Shown here piece after piece: positions 57,177 to 64,000 of a stretch of 64,000 bases of DNA. Each line of letters starts with the position of its first letter. Position 1 is the first letter of the stretch. Origin of the DNA: Acytostelium subglobosum LB1 (lineage: Eukaryota; Evosea; Eumycetozoa; Acytosteliales; Acytosteliaceae); the NCBI RefSeq assembly GCF_000787575.1, contig NW_012236512.1, positions 547,977 to 611,976 of the forward strand, read 5' to 3'. A program made the position numbers and the translations under genes. The notes below the pieces were generated by a model that saw nothing but the letters and a program-made list of their open reading frames with translations, was not told the origin of the DNA and ran no database searches.

Positions 57177-59711
57177 TCATATGGAGGTTGGATGATGTGA
57201 TGGATTGAAGACGCCAAGGTTGATGAGGAGTGATTGGTATTGTTGGAACTCTGATTGAGTGAGTGGAACCAGAAGTCGATGGTATGGGCTTGTTGTTGAT
57301 GGAGTGAACATCTCAACAATCAATCGAATCGATGAATATCTTTTGAACAACTTGATATTATCTTTGATCTGTTCCATTGTTGGCGCTGGAATGAATGGCA
57401 TTTGGAAGTGATTGGCCTCTATCAATCTGTCCAAGATATACCGGTAGAATATAATATTGTTGGCCACTGCATTGGATGACAATAAATGAAGGATGAACGT
57501 ATCGTCTTGTTTAAGATCATTGATCAATCTAGGCCAGATGAACTCAATAACATCTTTGTCAAAGAGACTAACGTCCACTCTATAGTTCGTTGTAGGGTGG
57601 TCGTATGAATAACTATCGCCATATAATAGAAATCGGTTATCTTTGTACACTGATGGCAACACATTGAATGAGCAAAGCACATCTGATCCTAGCAGACTTC
57701 CTACCACAGCGGGTCGTCCACTATTGGCTTTGTCATACCTATCAAGATGCTGCAGAGTGTACAGGATCTTGTCGATCTTGCTGCATCTGAGTCTCTTGTC
57801 ATGCAGGATATACGCAATCTGATTTTGACAGCGATCATCCGAATCAAACCTAGGCACATTCACTACATTTTTCCAAGACAACCATGGATACTGTGAGATC
57901 GATCTGTCATGATTGGCCACATCCTCCTCCAGACATTTGATTAGCTCCATCTCGTCTAGAAACTCGGCGTTCTGAAGCAGTACACGGTGACAATTATGGT
58001 GGTGATCGTGCTTAATCATCATCCTTATGGTGCTGGCTGTTAGTCTCGCGCAGGTGGAACTCGTCGGACCATCCATGTTAAATACAATGCGCTCAGGTGG
58101 GACTGTGTCCAAGAACATATCTTGATGGACTAGTGATAGTTGATCAATGTACATGAGCTTGATGTTCTTGAATACATGACCTGGTCGACTACCAATGATC
58201 TTATTGATTGCATCCATGTTCTTCTCTTGGAGTGCCACGTTGAGCGCTTGATCGATGTTGATCACAATCGATGAGTGCATCCCGGGATTGCTGATCAGTT
58301 GTTCAACAAGATCGATCACATCCATTCGTCTAGCTTTGATCGCGTCCGTGTACAGATCTTTGAAGTTATGATCAACCGAGTCATGATTGATCAGCATGTC
58401 AATCAGTTGGATGATTGATTGATGGTGGTTTGGATCGCGAACCATGTTGATTCCACTCACAATCCATTTGGATGGTGGAGTGATCAGTGGAAGGAATTGA
58501 CTGATGTTGTCCAGAATGTAGAGCGCGCAGTCATAGTGTCCGCCAGTCAATGCGCATTGCAACAATGTATTGTCAAAGAGTGGGCCACTATTTCTTACAT
58601 CCTTGATGATGTTGGTCATGATGTAATCGGCAACGAGATGATGGACATGCTTCATAAATCTCACATCTCCAATCTTTGCAAGTCTGTTGAACAATGGTGT
58701 GCGATCAAGCAATGACATCATATTCTTGAGACTGTCAATGCTAACTGGATGTGATGAAGATTTGAGTGGAAGTCTGAGTTCCCTTGGGACTCGGGCGTCG
58801 TCCACATGCTCGGCAATCCACACCAACAGATCAATGAGTCGTTGTTTGATGGCAAAGTTGACCAAGTTAGCTCGAGTGAAGTTCATACTCATTGAATTGT
58901 TGTCTTCCTCGTACCACTGTGGCGTTGACTTTATGTACAGGTCAAGGTCATTAATGATTCTTGATTGATGTCTGGTGAACAATGGGTTGAACTCTGCCGA
59001 TTCGTAGCCAAAGTATACATACCTGCTATCGCAGGACAGCCAGGCGTTTGGAATGGTGCAATCTCGACGCACAGGTCCAAGCCATCATCATGATCCGCCA
59101 AAGCTGATCTCATCATGTTGTGAGCGATCCAGTGGTGATCAATTTCTTTAAGATAGCCGAGCACAGTGTGTATCATTGGATGACTGAACTTGAAGTACTG
59201 AGACTGATGTTTATCAAAGGAGATCAACTCCTCTCTCACATATTTAACGAACTGAGCTGAGCTAGTGTTACTACCTTGTCTGAATCGTTCTATAACGTAT
59301 GTCACCAATCTGTGATTCATGCGGCACATTGCATGTTTGAACGCTTCTTTGATCGTGTCCAACAATCTGATATAGAGCGATTGAATGATTGATCGAGTGA
59401 GTGAATGAGTGAGTGGGGAGGTTGGATGATGAACCATAATGGCTTACATACTCTTGAGGTGAGTGGATACTGATATCCAACTGATCACAATGATGGATGA
59501 ACTTGGCAGTGTCTCCACATAGTACACAATGATAGAGTGATACTACATCTGATGAATGGAAGACATTGGTGATGCCCAACTGTCTGTGTATCAATGACAC
59601 ATGTCTAAACAACTCTGATCTAATGTACTTGCTGGAGAGTACTCTACTGATCATTGACATCAATCGCAGTTGATGTGTATCATTATTATTATTGTTATCC
59701 ATGATAATCAA
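57177..59711 (-). CDS. Ankyrin-like family protein, array member 6 (one frameshift)
   Basis: Exons 59452-59711 and 57177-59366; the sum (2450 nt) is one short of a multiple of three, and about 816 residues result if one base is missing near 59021-59031. There the frame passes from LDLCVEIAPFQTPGCPA to RYVYFGYESAEFNPLFTRHQ. Both sides match the family, so the break is recent or an error. Exon 1: YIRSELFRHVSLIHRQLGIT; exon 2 opens ELLDTIKEAFKHAMCRMNHR. The central repeats (LLQCALTGGHYDCALYILDN, NMDAINKIIGSRPGHVFKNI) are more diverged than in members 3-5. First gene of the array in transcription order, divergent from the beta-helix relic. Confidence 0.75.
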
Positions 59712-60013
59712 TGTCCTTTTCTAGTGACCATCAAGTTGACGTTAACTTGATGATCTCAAGATTTTTACAATGGCCTGGACTCCATCACTTTAGTTGGGTT
59801 GCCCAGGGCAACAATTGGATGAAACAACAGCCAATGATCATGCCGCCCTCTTTGGCGACATTCAATCAATCAATTCAATTCCTTCTCTTTGACTCCGAAG
59901 ATCATTTGGGTTTCCTTTACCATTTGTCTTTCTCTTTCAATCACCAGATCATGAGGGAACATCATCATCTATCTTGTAAGTATATATAACATCTACACAT
60001 AACAACAACATTG
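59712..60013. other. Intergenic between divergent genes
   Basis: Upstream of array member 6 on one side and of a secreted-protein relic on the other. A 92-codon open frame here has no coding look. AT-rich close to 60000. Confidence 0.5.
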
Positions 60014-61020
60014 ATGTTAGGGATACTTCTTCTCTGTCTCTTGACTCTATCTTGTCTCTTAGGAAGTGGTGCACATGTGATTGGTACACCACCTCTACAA
60101 GACTTCACTCTATATGTTGATCATATGAACGTCAGCAGCCATGAGGAGTGGCTCACCTCAACCAATGACACATGTGGATGGTCGCCAATGGACCCATGTC
60201 ATTCTATAGAAAGTGCACTCATCAGTTTCAAGGTCACCCATCCCCTGACAAAGGACTGTATGATCACACTCTTAATGGCTCCATCAGACACTCCCTACAA
60301 TATCACAGAGGGTCTGGATATCTGCGGACTAAATGTCACGATCGACGTGCTACCAGACTCTGCTGGCAATGTCACCATTGTGGGAGGTGTCTTATTCTTC
60401 AGTGATTGTGACCTTCCTCTCACTCTCAACATCTACAACGTGAAGATACCCCTGCACGCCATCTTCTCGGGTATCTCCTCCACATCCTGATCACTATATC
60501 CGTGGTCAACATTACAGCTTCATCAATTGGGAACAATATGTCTATAGCATTCGAGATTGACCCTGATCGTCACGGGTCATACATGGCGGATATCAGCATT
60601 CAATCATCCAGCTTCACCTCATTCTCATATGGACTACTATCTTCCTCCCCTTTGGACGCGTCTTCTGATTCAGGACTCTTACTTTGGGGAGATGGGCACC
60701 CCAGGTCTGGTTACCATCGGCATACCATCTGGTGGTGATGTTACCATTGATGAAGCCCACTTTGATGGCGGTGCCTCCGTGTACATACCCTATGACCTTG
60801 GCACTGCGGACATGACCATTCTCAACTCCAAGTTCTCCAACTTTGCTCTCCCATTCTCAATCATATCCACCAACTATGGCTCACTCAACATCAGCAACTG
60901 CATCTTCACCAACATCACTTCGGAAGCACCATCATCGTGACGAGCAAGACAAACTGCATCATCGACTCCAGTATGTTGGTCGATAACAACATAACTCATT
61001 GGGCACAGGGTGTGTGTATA
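60014..61020 (+). pseudogene. Decayed secreted beta-helix protein gene, truncated
   Basis: Starts with a strong signal peptide (MLGILLLCLLTLSCLLGSGA), then DTCGWSPMDPCHSIESALIS, a pattern I associate with dictyostelid extracellular beta-helix proteins. Repeating hydrophobic strands with Asn-glycosylation sites follow. The frame changes near 60490 (one missing base, or a 47-bp GTATCT..CAG intron 60471-60517), near 60660 and near 60925. Each new frame continues the same kind of sequence (NITASSIGNNMSIAFEI; DSYFGEMGTPGLVTIG; NCIIDSSMLVDNNITHWAQG). Coding character stops abruptly at about 61020, where GC-rich and then T-rich DNA begins. Best read as a pseudogene cut by an insertion; the family normally is far longer. 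No start alternatives are convincing. Confidence 0.65.
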
Positions 61021-61136
61021 ACTCGGGGGGCCCCTATCCAACATTACATCCGCTTCGCGGATTCCATTATTTCCTTCAACTTTATTAATTATATATTCTT
61101 TTATCTATTCTCTTTTATTATTATTATTTTTTTTTT

Positions 61137-61394
61137 GGGAGTCTAGGGAGGATAATAATAATAATAATAATAATAGAACAAAAAGTGTATCCGTCGCAAC
61201 TTGGGGAGGGAAGGGAGGGGAATAGGGATAGGGAATTTGGGGAAAAAGAGGATGTGTATCGACATAGGGAGGTTGGGGAGTCAATGGTGGAAACTTTTTA
61301 ATAATAGAAAGAAATCCTTCCACCATCGACTCCCTGGCTCCCTGTTTGGACACTGTTACTCTTTTTGGATGATTTGATCCTCCCTGAGACTCCC
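61137..61394. repeat. Nested inverted repeats with GGGAG units
   Basis: Outer pair: GGGAGTCTAGGGAGGATA (61137-61154) and GATCCTCCCTGAGACTCCC (61376-61394), complementary but for one base and one insertion. Inner pair: GGGAGTCAATGGTGGAA (61276-61292) and TTCCACCATCGACTCCC (61318-61334), 16 of 17 complementary with a 25-nt loop. Between them are (ATA)n and a GGGGA-rich purine tract. The outer right arm overlaps the 3' coding end of the capsid-like gene. This may be the terminal repeat or a foldback structure of the inserted element, or a terminator. Confidence 0.6.
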
Positions 61395-61865
61395 TGAGTG
61401 GATATTGTGAATTGGGGTTGTTTCCAAAATCATGAAACCTAGGTGATGGAAGAGGTCAGCGTCATTGAATATCAATGCTACCTGAATCTTATCGCTTGAA
61501 CAAATGAATGTATATTTACCTGTGTTTGGTTGTTTAGATGTTGGCCATGTGATTGAATATGTTAATTGATTGGGTGATTGTTGTATTAATTGTGTCTGTA
61601 TTGTGTCTTGAAGTGATAACCTTGAATAGTTGCCAACAGGTATTGTTATTACAACCTCTTGATCATTCTCTCTAAGTGTGAATGTGTTTCTATTTCTGGG
61701 TACAGTGTAAAAAGACTTGGGAATGCAAGCAGCTTGTAACACAGCAACTCGATCAAAGTCATCATGTTCATAACACTCTATGTTGTATCTAAAATTAGAG
61801 ATTGTGCCCGACAACCTGTTCAGCGAATTGACATAAAAGATCCTCTTATGGGTGATCAGACTCAT
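61356..61865 (-). CDS. Minor capsid (penton)-like protein of a Polinton/PLV-type element
   Basis: 169 residues from MSLITHKRIFYV; the frame is open further upstream but the extension is His-rich and overlaps the divergent gene, so I reject it. Characteristic order: N-terminal RIFYVNSLNRLSGTISNFRY, then RVAVLQAACIPKSFYTV, NTFTLRENDQEVVITIPVGN, NYSRLSLQDTIQTQLIQQSP, a Tyr/Thr-rich strand NTGKYTFICSS and DLFHHLGFMI. This beta-strand order and the IP.GNY motif resemble the single jelly-roll minor capsid (penton) proteins of Polintons/Mavericks, polinton-like viruses and virophages, which form the five-fold vertices of the particle. It is my recognition from the pattern, not a search. Divergent from the next gene across 26 bp. 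Probably a viral or virus-derived gene resident in the amoeba genome. Confidence 0.55.
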   Translation of the reverse strand: MSLITHKRIFYVNSLNRLSGTISNFRYNIECYEHDDFDRVAVLQAACIPKSFYTVPRNRNTFTLRENDQEVVITIPVGNYSRLSLQDTIQTQLIQQSPNQLTYSITWPTSKQPNTGKYTFICSSDKIQVALIFNDADLFHHLGFMILETTPIHNIHSGSLREDQIIQKE

Positions 61866-61891
61866 TGATTTAATATTATTAAAAAATAACA
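61866..61891. promoter_or_regulatory. 26-bp bidirectional start region
   Basis: The only DNA between two divergent start codons. It is almost entirely A/T (TTTAATATTATTAAAAAATA). Such compact sharing is unlike the host genes in this window and suggests viral-type promoters, possibly with initiation inside the genes. Confidence 0.4.
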
Positions 61892-62320
61892 ATGCCACAA
61901 ATAAAGAGAGGTTACGCAGGATCAGCAGCCAACTTGGCAAAGTGGAGAGAAGAACAGAAAGCATTGAAAGAGAGTGCTTATGTCTTGTATGACTCTGATG
62001 ATGATGGAGATAATGGTGATGGTGATCAACAACCACCAGCTACAGTCGACCAACCAAAGACAATTGTTGTCGAATCAGAGAAGCCCAAACCATTACGAGC
62101 AACCAAACCTCGTGTCAACAAGACTGATCTGATGGACAAGAAACTTGATGAGTTGATGGAGAAGATAAACAACTGGGAGACTAATCAAAAGAAGCTCAAG
62201 GAGCCAGAGCCAATCGTCGTTCAAAATACTACTGTCCCAGTTGCTCCAATCGCACAACAAATCGTACGTCCACCTCTGCGATCAGACATACTCAAACACA
62301 GACTACTGACTAAATTCTAG
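61892..62320 (+). CDS. Unknown protein of the virus-like cluster
   Basis: Single exon, 142 residues. N-terminus MPQIKRGYAGSAANLAKWRE is basic, followed by an acidic stretch (YDSDDDGDNGDGD), a Pro/Val/Lys-rich linker, a predicted helix (TDLMDKKLDELMEKINNWET) and the C-terminal RPPLRSDILKHRLLTKF. No catalytic signature. Size and charge pattern would fit a virion or DNA-packaging accessory protein, but I do not recognise a family. Translation starts 26 bp from the divergent capsid-like gene. No introns. Confidence 0.55.
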   Translation: MPQIKRGYAGSAANLAKWREEQKALKESAYVLYDSDDDGDNGDGDQQPPATVDQPKTIVVESEKPKPLRATKPRVNKTDLMDKKLDELMEKINNWETNQKKLKEPEPIVVQNTTVPVAPIAQQIVRPPLRSDILKHRLLTKF

Positions 62321-62380
62321 CTTGCTGTATTGAGGAGGAGCTTGCTTTGACGTAAATTCTAACGATCATATATATGTATA

Positions 62381-62647
62381 ATGGTTAGACATGACGTCCA
62401 TTTAGAGATCAGCGAGAGCACCAAGGGCAAGAAGCTCAGAGTCAAGATAAAGAAGATCAGACCAGCGAGGCTACGACGAGACAAGAATGGCCGATATATC
62501 AAAAGTAAGAAGGGGAGAGTTTACATCAAGTCACGCAAGTCAGACTTGGAATTGATCAAGAAGCTGATGGCAGAGGCATCCAACTCCAAACCCAAACTGA
62601 CCCTCAACTTCATCACACATGACACCAGCAGAAGGAGCATACATTAG
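62381..62647 (+). CDS. Small, highly basic protein of the virus-like cluster
   Basis: 88 residues with about 27 Lys/Arg, densest in residues 14-52 (KGKKLRVKIKKIRPARLRR, YIKSKKGRVYIKSRKSD). It resembles DNA-condensing or core proteins in character only. ATG follows a TATATATGTATA stretch, a possible promoter. The last 29 bp overlap the start of the next gene in a different frame, a compaction typical of viral elements. Family unknown. Confidence 0.55.
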   Translation: MVRHDVHLEISESTKGKKLRVKIKKIRPARLRRDKNGRYIKSKKGRVYIKSRKSDLELIKKLMAEASNSKPKLTLNFITHDTSRRSIH

Positions 62648-64000
62648 ATCAATACAGGATGCCAACTTTAGAGAGGCGCTGATCAAGAATGCCAGAGACT
62701 TGGAACAACAAACAAGAGCAAAGGTCGACGCGATTGTCAAGGAGCATGAGCGACCAGCGCCAGCACTGCCAGCACCAGAACAACTATTACTCGATGCAGC
62801 AATACCAGCAGCAGCGCATGAGATTGGTGAGCATGGTATCAATGAAGGTGACCGCGTTGTCCATGTGTTCCAGGATGTGACGCCACCTCAATCAGATGAT
62901 GAAGATGAGAGCGATGAGCAACCGAACTTTGACAGAATCTTCGAGAGACAGAACGCAACTCATGGATTGCTCGAGCAGACTCATGCCAACCTTTTGGACA
63001 TCAAGCAATCACTCAACAAGCGATTCCAACAAGACATTGACAAGCTGGAAATCGAAGCGGCTGTAGAGCAGAAGAGGCATGAGTTGGAGAGGGCAAGGCT
63101 GGCAGTAGCACGTGAACGCGATCACAACAACATGATGTCCAAGCTCGACAAGTTACTTATGGAGAGGAAGACAATCAACAAGCAAGAGTTACCTGATAAC
63201 GATAAACTAGAATATATCGATACAAAGATTGAACTTATCAGGAACCAACTGGATGATGGCGATGTCAAGAGAATGCTGGACGAGGCTGTTAGTGAACAAC
63301 GATTGGAACGCGAGTTGGAGAGGGCAGAGAGAGAGAAGCAAAAGACTGTTGAGAACATGAAAGCACTAGAGGTTATGGCAGCGGCAGCGGCGCCGAAACA
63401 GAAACAACCCAAGCCTTCACTACTCAAGAAGCCATTTCCCAGCACGTTACCCAAGCCTGTTCCACCAGCGGGACCATCGCCGGTGTTAGCTCCCGAAGTA
63501 ACACTTATTGATGTTCCAAAGGTAAAGACAGAGCCAGAGGCAACATCGCCATACAGCACTCCTCCACAAACCTCAACTACTACCACTACAACGACAACAA
63601 CTAACAAGAGATTATCCATCCCAGCATCCAGTATCAAGGCAATCAAGGACGTACCCAAGGAGCTGACTCCAAAGGTGGAACCAATCATACAGAGATACAT
63701 GGATGGAGACGCGACCTTGACCAACCCAACAACACTCTACTATCAGCTGGGCAAGGAGTTGAGGACAGCAACAATCAGCCAAGATGAGAGACGGGATCTG
63801 CAGAGACAATTAAAAGATGATGCGATACAGGCGAAGCGAATACAGGACATGAAATCAATGCAACAAGTATCAGCATCAGTCGCACCTGAAGTGTTGGATC
63901 TTATCAAGCAGTACTGGGCTGGTGACATTGGATCGAAACAGTTTGGTACACTATTAAAGAAGGAGCTCAAGTATGAGAAGAACAAGGTCATGTTGTTTGA
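62619..64000 (+). CDS. Long coiled-coil protein of the virus-like cluster (partial at right edge)
   Basis: Open without a stop from ATG 62619 to the end of the window (460 codons, incomplete). It overlaps the previous gene by 29 bp. N-terminal part is helical (SIQDANFREALIKNARDLEQ), followed by an acidic linker and a coiled coil of about 120 residues (LEIEAAVEQKRHELERARLA and so on). A Pro/Ala/Lys-rich linker with a Thr run (QTSTTTTTTTTTNKRLSIPA) follows, then a second helical region (DERRDLQRQLKDDAIQAKRI). No enzyme motif is visible so far. It could be a structural or scaffold protein of the element. A frame running off the sequence explains why its C-terminal function cannot be judged. Confidence 0.6.
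   Translation, partial: MTPAEGAYIRSIQDANFREALIKNARDLEQQTRAKVDAIVKEHERPAPALPAPEQLLLDAAIPAAAHEIGEHGINEGDRVVHVFQDVTPPQSDDEDESDEQPNFDRIFERQNATHGLLEQTHANLLDIKQSLNKRFQQDIDKLEIEAAVEQKRHELERARLAVARERDHNNMMSKLDKLLMERKTINKQELPDNDKLEYIDTKIELIRNQLDDGDVKRMLDEAVSEQRLERELERAEREKQKTVENMKALEVMAAAAAPKQKQPKPSLLKKPFPSTLPKPVPPAGPSPVLAPEVTLIDVPKVKTEPEATSPYSTPPQTSTTTTTTTTTNKRLSIPASSIKAIKDVPKELTPKVEPIIQRYMDGDATLTNPTTLYYQLGKELRTATISQDERRDLQRQLKDDAIQAKRIQDMKSMQQVSASVAPEVLDLIKQYWAGDIGSKQFGTLLKKELKYEKNKVMLF

Larger units (their letters stand above)
61021..64000 (+). mobile_element. Candidate left end of an integrated Polinton/PLV-like element (runs off the window)
   Basis: From about 61020 composition and gene style change. 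A GC-rich hairpin (61048-61062, ATCCGC-TTC-GCGGAT) and a G-rich, GGGAG-repeated segment with nested inverted repeats come first. Four tightly packed intronless genes follow, with start codons 26 bp apart on opposite strands, a 60-bp spacer, and an overlapping gene pair. One protein resembles Polinton/PLV minor capsid (penton) proteins. The left boundary is inferred from the truncated host gene. No polymerase, integrase, ATPase, protease or major capsid gene is inside the window, so assignment rests on one protein and organisation. Confidence 0.5.

Noticed and set aside
59711-59989. 92-codon open frame between array member 6 and the beta-helix relic
   Set aside because: No coding character, lies where two promoters are expected.
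61866-62036. N-terminal His-rich extension of the capsid-like protein
   Set aside because: It overlaps the divergent gene, is of low complexity, and the recognisable protein begins at MSLITHKRIFYV.
1-64000. CRISPR arrays, rRNA genes, group I introns
   Set aside because: No spaced direct repeats, rRNA-like conserved stretches or intron cores were seen on either strand.

Overview
The window is nuclear DNA of a dictyostelid social amoeba. The evidence is FNIP-repeat proteins with F-box-like N-termini, a large family of ankyrin-like proteins sharing one intron position, short introns rich in (ATCA)n, Asn/Ser/Thr/Gln homopolymers, and AT-rich intergenic DNA. Base composition is clearly less AT-rich than in Dictyostelium discoideum, so another dictyostelid group is likely. 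Two single N bases and several one-base frameshifts, some in homopolymer runs, indicate a draft assembly. Each broken gene could therefore be a real pseudogene or a sequencing error.

Layout. 1-4.4 kb: the tail of one copy and two complete tandem copies of an unrecognised three-exon gene; a hydrophobic/helical N-terminal half weakly recalls helical pore-forming domains. 4.7-6 kb: an F-box/FNIP gene. 6.1-6.5 kb: a broken zinc-knuckle gene around a telomere-like G-rich repeat. 6.9-9.8 kb: insulysin (M16). 10-12 kb: a small membrane protein and a secreted Pro-rich protein. 12.4-18.8 kb: Dopey/DOP1. 19.4-23.8 kb: a G8-domain protein (one frameshift), converging on a disrupted FNIP gene (23.8-25.8 kb). 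26-28.5 kb: an ankyrin-like gene. 28.8-30 kb: a NAP-family histone chaperone. 30.1-33.5 kb: a CDF zinc exporter next to a ZIP zinc importer. 34.5-39.3 kb: a PX-PH-AGC kinase of MAST/Rim15/IRE type. 39.9-41 kb: a disrupted unknown gene.

From 41 to 59.7 kb there is a head-to-tail array of six ankyrin-like genes, all on the minus strand. All six have the same phase-2 intron, and a conserved inverted repeat follows several of them. Two of the six are disrupted. A 3.4-kb DNA transposon with 17-bp terminal inverted repeats sits between members three and four.

The right end (60-64 kb) is the most novel part. A decayed beta-helix secreted-protein gene stops abruptly at a segment with nested inverted repeats. 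This is followed by a compact, intron-poor group of genes: a minus-strand protein resembling the minor capsid (penton) protein of Polinton/Maverick and polinton-like viruses, then divergent plus-strand genes for an acidic/basic protein, a very basic small protein and a long coiled-coil protein that runs off the window. I read this as the left end of an integrated Polinton/PLV-like element. A second recurring theme is in-frame TAG codons inside otherwise intact reading frames in four separate genes.
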